Translations under genes and position numbers: made by a program
Shown: one piece after another, positions 1 to 5,057 of the stretch
Numbering within the stretch: the stretch's first letter is position 1
Layout of the letters: the number at the start of each line of letters is the position of its first letter
The notes under the pieces: generated by a model
Seen by the model: the letters and a program-made list of their open reading frames with translations, nothing else
What the model was told of the DNA's origin: nothing
Database searches by the model: none
From: UBA668 sp966112835
GTDB lineage: Bacteria > Actinomycetota > Acidimicrobiia > Acidimicrobiales > Ilumatobacteraceae
DNA length: 5,057 nt
Assembly: GCA_966112835.1 (NCBI GenBank)
Contig: CBHWEI010000278.1
Coordinates: 1-5,057, forward strand
Reading direction: 5' to 3'

Positions 1-1
1 A

Positions 2-577
2 CCGGTGCCGGTCCGTGTCCGTCCCGCCCTCCTCGTGCTGGCCGTCGGCCTGACAGTCGGCCTGGTGGCCAGCCTGGTGTGGGGCGTGCTCCTCACCACT
101 CGGGCGCTGAAGCCCATCGACCGACCGGCGTGGTTACTGGCCATGCACCGCTGGTTCAGCGCGCTCGCGTGCGTACTCATCGTGCTGCACATGCTGGCCC
201 TGGTGGCCGACGACTTCGTGCACTTCAGCTGGGTCGAGTTGTTCGTGCCGGGCGGGTCGCCGTGGAAGACCACCCCGGTGGCGCTCGGCGTCGTCGCGTT
301 CTGGCTCATCGTGGTGGTGCAGGGCACGTCACTCCTGCAGCGGCGCATGCCACGCGACGTGTGGAAGTTCATCCACTACTTCGCCTACATCGCCGTGTGG
401 CTCACCAGCCTGCACGGCGCGCTGGCCGGCACCGACGCGTCGAACTTCGTCTATCGCTGGGTGGCACTCGCGCTCACGTTCGTGGCGGTGGGTGCTGCGG
501 CGACCCGCATCGTGGTGGGCACCACCCGTGCCCAGGCGGCCAAGCGCCGCGCCCGCGCTCAGTCGAGCATCGACTGA
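2..577 (+). CDS. Ferric-reductase-like heme-binding transmembrane protein (5'-partial)
   Basis: This looks like an integral membrane b-type cytochrome of the ferric reductase/MsrQ-like (Ferric_reduct) superfamily, which passes electrons across the membrane through bound heme. The frame is open to the left edge. A GTG at 5 could be a start, but relatives usually have a little more N-terminal sequence, so I treat it as 5'-partial. Numbered from that GTG, about five hydrophobic segments are visible: 8-30, 50-67, 92-111, 122-140 and 151-171. Two histidine pairs sit in helices: H48 (MHRW) with H62 (LHM), and H124 (FIHYF) with H137 (LHG). This spacing is typical of bis-heme ligands in the family. 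The tail (RAQAAKRRARAQ) is basic and probably cytoplasmic. No FAD or NAD(P)H domain follows; the protein stops at a TGA after 190 residues, so it would need a separate electron donor. The substrate is unknown. The last 19 bp overlap the convergent serine hydrolase gene. Confidence 0.8.
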   Translation, partial: PVPVRVRPALLVLAVGLTVGLVASLVWGVLLTTRALKPIDRPAWLLAMHRWFSALACVLIVLHMLALVADDFVHFSWVELFVPGGSPWKTTPVALGVVAFWLIVVVQGTSLLQRRMPRDVWKFIHYFAYIAVWLTSLHGALAGTDASNFVYRWVALALTFVAVGAAATRIVVGTTRAQAAKRRARAQSSID

Positions 578-1797
578 TACACCAGCTGCTTCAGCTGGCT
601 GCGAATGGGGTGCACGCTGCTGGGCAGCAGCTGGGTGAAGAACGTCACCGTCAGGTCGTCGGCCGGGTCCACCCAGAAGGCCGTGCTGGCCGCGCCGCCC
701 CACGCGAACTCGCCGGTGTTGCCGGGCACCTTGCCCTTCACCGGGTCGAGGGTGACGCTGACGCCCAGGCCGAAGCCGACGCCGTCGAACGCGGTCTCGC
801 TGAACAGCGGACGGCCGAACTGGGTGAGGTCGGCGTTGTCCGGCAGGTGATTGCTCGCCATGAACTCGACGGTGCGCGGCGACAGGATGCGCACGCCGTC
901 CAGCTCGCCGCCGCGGACCAGCATCTGCACGAAGCGCTGGTAGTCGTGCGCGGTGCTCTGCAGGCCGCCGCCGCCCAGGAACGCCTGCGGCGGGCTCTTC
1001 GCCGCGTCGCCCATCATGTCCAGCTTCATGGCCTGGCGGGTGGCCGGGTTGGCGCCGTACAGGCGGGCCAGGCGGTGGTGCTTGTCGTCGGGCACGTGCC
1101 ACGTGGTCTCGTGCATGCCCAGCGGTTCCAGCAGGCGGGTGCGCAGCAGCTCGTCGAGCGACTGACCCGACACCACCTCCAGCACACGGCCCAGCACGTC
1201 GAGGCCCATCGAGTAGCTCCACTCGGTGCCGGGCTGGAACAGCAGCGGCAGGCCGGCGAGGATGTCGCACATGCCGCCCAGGTCGACGTCCTTGGGCATG
1301 CCCCACTCGAACCCGGCGCGGCGGTACAGCTCGTCGACCGGGTGGTTGTACATGAAGCCGTAGGTGAGGCCGGCCGTGTGGGCGAACAGCTGCCACAACT
1401 TCATGGTCTCGACCATCGGGTCGAGCACGGGCGAGGTGACACTGCCGGCCCGCCACACCTTGGTGTTCTTGAACGCGGGGATGTAGCGGTGCACCGGATC
1501 GTTCAGCTCGAACGCGCCCTCCTCCCACAGCTGCAGGGCCAGCACCGCGGTGATGGGCTTGGTCATGGAGTAGATGCGCCAGATGGTGTCGTCCTCCACA
1601 GGCAGCCCTTCCTCGATGTCGCGGTGGCCGTAGGTGCTGCTGTGCACCACCAGTCCGTGGCGGGCCACCACGACCTGCCAGCCGGGCAGCCGGCCGTCGT
1701 CGACGTACTGGCGGAAGTGGCGGTCGATGCGGGCGAGACGATCGCTCGACATGCCGACCGACTCGGGCTCGACCTGGACCTGCAGTTCAGCGCTCAT
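559..1797 (-). CDS. Serine hydrolase, class C beta-lactamase family (EstB-like esterase)
   Basis: A 412-residue protein of the beta-lactamase/penicillin-binding-protein-like serine hydrolase family (Pfam Beta-lactamase, PF00144). The SxxK motif is S77-M-T-K80, giving nucleophile Ser77 and general base Lys80. The conserved HTAGL follows at 140-144. The second-motif tyrosine is probably Y195 (WSYSMGLDVLG), giving YSM rather than the beta-lactamase YxN. The third motif is W367-G-G, not KTG. WGG is the form known from EstB-type carboxylesterases, so an ester or lactone is a likelier substrate than a beta-lactam. The length fits the family (about 380-430). No signal peptide is visible, so it is probably cytoplasmic. 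The ATG at 1797 is preferred: the N-terminus matches the family pattern PESVGxSSxRLxRIDxH, and TATCGT lies exactly 6 nt upstream with no Shine-Dalgarno sequence. It lies 27 bp downstream of the HNH gene on the same strand. The substrate cannot be told from sequence. Confidence 0.93.
   Translation of the reverse strand: MSAELQVQVEPESVGMSSDRLARIDRHFRQYVDDGRLPGWQVVVARHGLVVHSSTYGHRDIEEGLPVEDDTIWRIYSMTKPITAVLALQLWEEGAFELNDPVHRYIPAFKNTKVWRAGSVTSPVLDPMVETMKLWQLFAHTAGLTYGFMYNHPVDELYRRAGFEWGMPKDVDLGGMCDILAGLPLLFQPGTEWSYSMGLDVLGRVLEVVSGQSLDELLRTRLLEPLGMHETTWHVPDDKHHRLARLYGANPATRQAMKLDMMGDAAKSPPQAFLGGGGLQSTAHDYQRFVQMLVRGGELDGVRILSPRTVEFMASNHLPDNADLTQFGRPLFSETAFDGVGFGLGVSVTLDPVKGKVPGNTGEFAWGGAASTAFWVDPADDLTVTFFTQLLPSSVHPIRSQLKQLVYQSMLD
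582..631 (+). terminator. Two adjacent hairpins after the membrane-protein stop; weak terminator candidate
   Basis: Five bases past the stop codon of the membrane-protein gene is a perfect inverted repeat, CCAGCTG-ctt-CAGCTGG (582-598). A second follows, GCTGCTG-gg-CAGCAGC (616-631). Neither is followed by a T-run. Both lie inside the end of the opposite-strand serine hydrolase, where they encode ordinary residues (QLKQL and QLLPSS), so they may be a by-product of Gln/Leu codon choice. They are listed because the two convergent genes have no other space for a terminator. Confidence 0.22.
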
Positions 1798-1803
1798 GGC
1801 CGG

Positions 1804-1809
1804 ACGATA
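1804..1809 (-). promoter_or_regulatory. Candidate -10 element of a leaderless promoter for the serine hydrolase
   Basis: On the minus strand TATCGT (TAnnnT) is followed by exactly 6 nt (CCGGCC) and then the ATG at 1797. Transcription would begin at or next to the start codon. It lies within the 27-bp gap after the HNH gene, so the hydrolase could be expressed independently of the toxin-antitoxin operon. No convincing -35 hexamer was found. Confidence 0.45.
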
Positions 1810-1824
1810 GCCAGGCCGCGCGGG

Positions 1825-2322
1825 TCAGCTCGGCTCGGCGACCTTCGGCCGACCGGTGTGCCCGGGTGCGGCGCCTGCCGGGCGGCGCAGCCACACCGCC
1901 ACCGGGCCCGCCGGGTCGGGTGCGGTCCAGCTCTCCCAGCCGCCGGGCACGAACGCCTCGGCGCGTTCCACCACCCAGCTGCTCGCCTGGTCGGCCAGGT
2001 CGGCCAGCGGCGCGAGCGCCACCACCTCCGCCGTCCCCGGCTTCGGCGCCAGCCGGGCCAGCGCCGTCCACACGTGCACGGTCATGAGCATCGGCCAGTC
2101 CTTCGGCCACAACAGCTCGGGCAGGTGGCTGCCGCGCCGGACGTTGCAGCGCTTGTGCGCGAGCCGCAGGTTCGCCAGCTCGTTGCCGCCGCCCCGAGAG
2201 CGCGGGACCAGGTGGTCGGCCGTGCCCCGCACCGGGCTGTCGACCGGCGCGTGCGGGTCGACGGCGCCGCCGCACAGCCAGCACCACCACCCGTCCCGCT
2301 CGGCGATGCGCTGCACCTGCAT
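1825..2322 (-). CDS. Small HNH endonuclease, third gene of a VapBC cassette
   Basis: A 165-residue protein with an N-terminal HNH nuclease (beta-beta-alpha-metal) domain. A C14-x2-C17 zinc-type pair is followed by D36-H37 (ADHLVPRSRGG), N51 and H56-x2-C59-N60 (LAHKRCN). D36/H37 and H56 would form the metal-dependent active site, and the four cysteines suggest a structural zinc. Residues 65-165 (several Trp, Pro- and Ala-rich) resemble no domain I can name. The same frame stays open upstream to 2709, but that stretch lies inside vapC and reads as Arg-rich shadow. The ATG at 2322 is chosen because GGAG lies 8 nt before it and the sequence then reads as an HNH N-terminus (QRIAERDGWWCWLCGG). The start lies 2 bp after the vapC stop (TGAcgATG), so translation is probably coupled. 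Its target is unknown: invading DNA, a homing-type site and repair are all possible. No split, frameshift or missing catalytic residue is seen. Confidence 0.87.
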   Translation of the reverse strand: MQVQRIAERDGWWCWLCGGAVDPHAPVDSPVRGTADHLVPRSRGGGNELANLRLAHKRCNVRRGSHLPELLWPKDWPMLMTVHVWTALARLAPKPGTAEVVALAPLADLADQASSWVVERAEAFVPGGWESWTAPDPAGPVAVWLRRPAGAAPGHTGRPKVAEPS

Positions 2323-2324
2323 CG

Positions 2325-2732
2325 TCAACGCTCCAGAGAACCCGGCGCCTCGATGATGCCGACGATCCGTGCCATGGCGGCGAAGTCGCGATCGTGGTGC
2401 AACACCGGCAGTCCCGAGCGCAACGCCATCGCCGCGATCACGCAGTCGACGAGCCCGCGGGGTGTGACACCCACCGATCTGCACTGCAGATGGATGGCCA
2501 CAGCGCTGTCGAAGTCGTCTCTCGGTGTCACGAGCAGTGCGTCGAAATGCTCCAACAACCGTTGCAGGGCACGCAGCTCGCCGTTCGAGCGGGCACCGAC
2601 CAGCAGTTCGGCCTTCACTGGCTCGGGTACGACGACCTCGTCGTTCGACACCGCGTCCCGGAGGCCGAGATGAGCGGGGCTGCCGGTGCCCCGCAGATAC
2701 TCGATCCACGCCGAGCTGTCAGCGATCAACAT
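2325..2732 (-). CDS. vapC: VapC-family PIN-domain ribonuclease toxin
   Basis: A 135-residue single PIN domain, the usual VapC length (about 130-140). The acidic active-site residues of the family are all visible: D5 in the opening strand (LIADSSAWIEYLR), E42 (VKAELLVGAR), D96 (GLVDCVIAAMA), and D114 with D116 (HHDRDF). They coordinate Mg2+/Mn2+ for endoribonuclease cleavage. VapC toxins typically cut tRNA or rRNA and stop translation when released from their VapB antitoxin; the specific target here cannot be deduced. All catalytic positions are intact, so the toxin should be active. The ATG at 2732 lies inside the 3' end of vapB (14-bp overlap). A weak AAGGG sits 10 nt before it, consistent with translational coupling that keeps toxin below antitoxin. 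The stop is 2 bp before the HNH start. By hand count, several 60-base lines of vapB and vapC are about 60-62% GC, against about 70% or more in sampled flanking lines, which hints weakly at acquisition. Confidence 0.93.
   Translation of the reverse strand: MLIADSSAWIEYLRGTGSPAHLGLRDAVSNDEVVVPEPVKAELLVGARSNGELRALQRLLEHFDALLVTPRDDFDSAVAIHLQCRSVGVTPRGLVDCVIAAMALRSGLPVLHHDRDFAAMARIVGIIEAPGSLER
2331..2334 (-). promoter_or_regulatory. Ribosome binding site GGAG of the HNH gene
   Basis: On the minus strand GGAG lies inside the last codons of vapC, 8 nt before the ATG at 2322. It decides the start of the HNH gene in favour of this ATG over the much longer open frame. It also fits expression from the vapBC transcript by translational coupling. 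Confidence 0.55.
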
Positions 2733-2946
2733 GCAGCGGGTGCCCTTCGGGGCGCCCCTCCTCGAAGTCGGACGCCGGTCGGTCCTTCCAGAAGCCCTGC
2801 ATGGCCAACACCTCCTCCTTCGTCATGGGCTCGATGGCCAGCTTGCGCAACGCCAGATTGATGGCGTCTCGCTTGGTCTCGAGGTTGTACATGCGCATCA
2901 CGCGCTCGCACGCCTCGTCGTCGATGTCGATGTTGGTGCGTGACAT
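2719..2946 (-). CDS. vapB: VapB-family antitoxin, DNA-binding repressor of the operon
   Basis: A 75-residue protein that opens with the hallmark of the VapB_antitoxin family (PF09957): RTNIDIDDE at 3-11, followed by a helix with TKRDAINLALRKLA (24-37). The RTNIDID stretch is the expected beta strand of a ribbon-helix-helix-like DNA-binding fold. The C-terminal part (40-75; MTKEEVLAMQGFWKDRP followed by an acidic DFEE) is where such antitoxins thread onto and block the PIN active site. Its role is to neutralise VapC and, with VapC, to repress its own promoter. The ATG at 2946 is chosen because relatives begin directly before R-T-N-I-D and because TATTCT lies exactly 6 nt upstream. Its stop lies 14 bp inside vapC. 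It starts the leftward operon and diverges from kbl. A longer frame extending upstream is antisense shadow of kbl. Confidence 0.93.
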   Translation of the reverse strand: MSRTNIDIDDEACERVMRMYNLETKRDAINLALRKLAIEPMTKEEVLAMQGFWKDRPASDFEEGRPEGHPLHVDR

Positions 2947-2973
2947 ACACCTAGAATACACCACATCGACACC
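2945..2973. repeat. Three direct repeats at 11-nt period over the vapB start (putative VapB operator)
   Basis: On the plus strand ATACACC occurs at 2945-2951 and again, identical, at 2956-2962. A 5-of-7 copy, CGACACC, lies at 2967-2973. The three start positions are exactly 11 nt apart, about one helical turn, so the shared ACACC core would lie on one face of the DNA. The array covers the vapB start codon and its candidate -10 element. Type II antitoxins with a ribbon-helix-helix-like fold often bind repeated half-sites overlapping their own promoter, so autorepression by VapB/VapBC is the natural reading. This is inferred; no binding data exist here. Confidence 0.5.
2953..2958 (-). promoter_or_regulatory. 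Candidate -10 element of a leaderless vapB promoter
   Basis: On the minus strand TATTCT is followed by AGGTGT (6 nt) and the vapB ATG. The AGG is too close to the ATG to serve as a Shine-Dalgarno site, so the transcript is probably leaderless. The hexamer lies within the repeat array, so bound VapBC would block RNA polymerase directly. No clear -35 match is seen 16-19 nt upstream. Confidence 0.55.
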
Positions 2974-3024
2974 AGGGCAGTCGGGAGGTCGTGAAGACCC
3001 GACCGGGGGCGCTCGGCGATGCCG

Positions 3025-3030
3025 TACTCT
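3025..3030 (+). promoter_or_regulatory. Candidate -10 element of a leaderless kbl-tdh promoter
   Basis: TACTCT (TAnnnT) is followed by exactly 6 nt (CGGTAC) and then the ATG at 3037. There is no purine-rich ribosome binding site ahead of that ATG. A poor -35 candidate, CCGACC, lies at 2999-3004, which is a 20-nt spacing. The position of this element is one of the two reasons for starting kbl at 3037 rather than at the in-frame ATG at 3019, which would lie upstream of the transcript start. Confidence 0.55.
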
Positions 3031-3036
3031 CGGTAC

Positions 3037-4223
<1,187 letters not shown>

Positions 4224-4227
<4 letters not shown>

Positions 4228-5057
4228 AGGCACTGGTGAAGGCCAAGGCCGAACCAGGGTTGTGGCTGCAGGACGTGCCCGAACCCGAGCCCGGTGACGG
4301 TGAAGTGAAGATCCGCGTGCGCAAGACGTCCATCTGCGGCACCGACCTGCACATCCACCACTGGGACGCTTGGGCGCAGGCCACCATCCCGGTGCCTATG
4401 GTCGTGGGCCACGAGTTCATGGGCGAGATCGCCGCACTCGGCCCCGGCGTGCAGGGCCTCGAGGTCGGCCAGCGCGTCGCCGGCGAGGGGCACGTCACGT
4501 GTGGTCACTGCCGCAACTGCAAGGGCGGCCGCCGCGAGTTCTGCCACAACCACACCGGCGTCGGTGTCACGCGGCCCGGTGCGTTCGCCGAGTACATCGT
4601 CATCCCAGCGGCGAACGTGTTCGTTGTTCCGCCGCACATCAGCGACGACGTCGCGGCCGTGCTCGACCCGTTGGGCAACGCCACGCACACCACGCTGCGG
4701 TTCGACTGCGTGGGCGAGGACGTGCTGATCACCGGCGCCGGTCCCATCGGCGTGCTCGCCTCGGCCATCGCCCGCCACATCGGTGCGCGCCACATCGTGG
4801 TCACCGACATCAACCCGTATCGCCTGGGCATGGCCGCGGCGCACGGCGCGACGCGTGTGGTCGACGTGTCGAAGGAGTCGCTCGGCCCGGTGATGGCCGA
4901 ACTGGGCATGACGGAGGGGTTCGACGTTGGGCTCGAGATGTCCGGTGCCGAGGCAGCGTTCAACCAGATGCTCGACTCCATGAACCACGGCGGTCGCATC
5001 GCCGTGCTCGGCATCCCCGCCGGGCCGATGACGCTCGACGTGAACGACGTCATCTTC
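4224..5057 (+). CDS. tdh: L-threonine 3-dehydrogenase (3'-partial)
   Basis: A zinc-dependent medium-chain dehydrogenase (EC 1.1.1.103) that oxidises L-threonine with NAD+ to 2-amino-3-ketobutyrate, the substrate of the adjoining Kbl. The first 278 residues are present; E. coli Tdh has 341, so about 60 C-terminal residues lie beyond the window. The catalytic-zinc ligands C38, H63 and E64 (SICGTDLH; VVGHEF) and the structural-zinc cysteines C93, C96, C99 and C107 fall at the same numbers as in E. coli. T40, H43 and H90 are also kept. The Rossmann loop GAGPIG (171-176) is followed by D195 (VTDIN), the acidic residue that favours NAD+ over NADP+. The stretch 223-241 (VMAELGMTEGF to EMSG) looks essentially identical to E. 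coli Tdh as I recall it. The ATG at 4224 overlaps the kbl stop, with GGGGG at 4212-4216 as a plausible ribosome binding site 7 nt upstream. The kbl-tdh order is that of E. coli. Confidence 0.97.

Noticed and set aside
79..2673. 864-codon open frame on the plus strand
   Set aside because: It runs antisense to the serine hydrolase, HNH and vapC genes and reads as low-complexity Arg/Ala/His/Val-rich sequence, a normal shadow in high-GC DNA. The opposite-strand genes have clear family motifs.
2323..2709. N-terminal extension of the HNH gene to an ATG at 2709
   Set aside because: The added 129 residues lie inside vapC in another frame, are Arg-rich with no family resemblance, and the internal ATG at 2322 has its own GGAG.
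2325..2946. Possibility that vapBC lies on a mobile element with ends in the window
   Set aside because: No transposase, integrase, tRNA fragment, target-site duplication or terminal inverted repeats were seen. Only a mild drop in GC by rough hand count supports transfer.
3019..3036. Alternative kbl start at the ATG at 3019
   Set aside because: The six extra residues (MPYSRY) are absent from E. coli Kbl, and this ATG would lie upstream of the predicted transcription start.

Overview
The window is high-GC, densely packed chromosomal DNA from a bacterium, most likely an actinobacterium. The composition, the protein types and the start sites point that way. Three of the genes that begin a transcription unit have a TAnnnT hexamer exactly 6 nt before the ATG and no usable Shine-Dalgarno sequence, which is the usual layout of leaderless actinobacterial promoters. 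Acidimicrobiia is a reasonable guess, but nothing in the sequence proves it. No rRNA, tRNA, CRISPR array or insertion sequence was recognised, and no gene-free stretch exceeds about 90 bases.

Layout, left to right. (1) Bases 2-577 (+): the 3' part of a ferric-reductase-like, heme-binding membrane protein that runs in from the left edge. (2) Bases 559-1797 (-): a complete class C beta-lactamase-fold serine hydrolase/esterase. It converges on gene 1, and the two coding ends overlap by 19 bp. (3) Bases 1825-2946 (-): a compact three-gene cassette in the order vapB antitoxin, vapC PIN-domain toxin, small HNH nuclease. vapB and vapC overlap by 14 bp, and the HNH start lies 2 bp after the vapC stop. 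(4) Bases 2947-3036: a 90-bp divergent intergenic region with back-to-back promoters. An 11-nt-period repeat lies over the vapB start and a dyad is centred on the kbl start. (5) Bases 3037-5057 (+): kbl and tdh joined by an ATGA overlap, with tdh cut by the right edge.

The genes work in separate groups. Tdh oxidises L-threonine to 2-amino-3-ketobutyrate and Kbl cleaves this with CoA to glycine and acetyl-CoA, so the right third is a threonine-degradation operon. The left-going group is a type II toxin-antitoxin system carrying an HNH nuclease as a translationally coupled third gene. The serine hydrolase follows 27 bp downstream and may be read through from it, or expressed from its own promoter. 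The least ordinary parts are the vapB-vapC-HNH cassette and the two putative operators in the divergent intergenic region.
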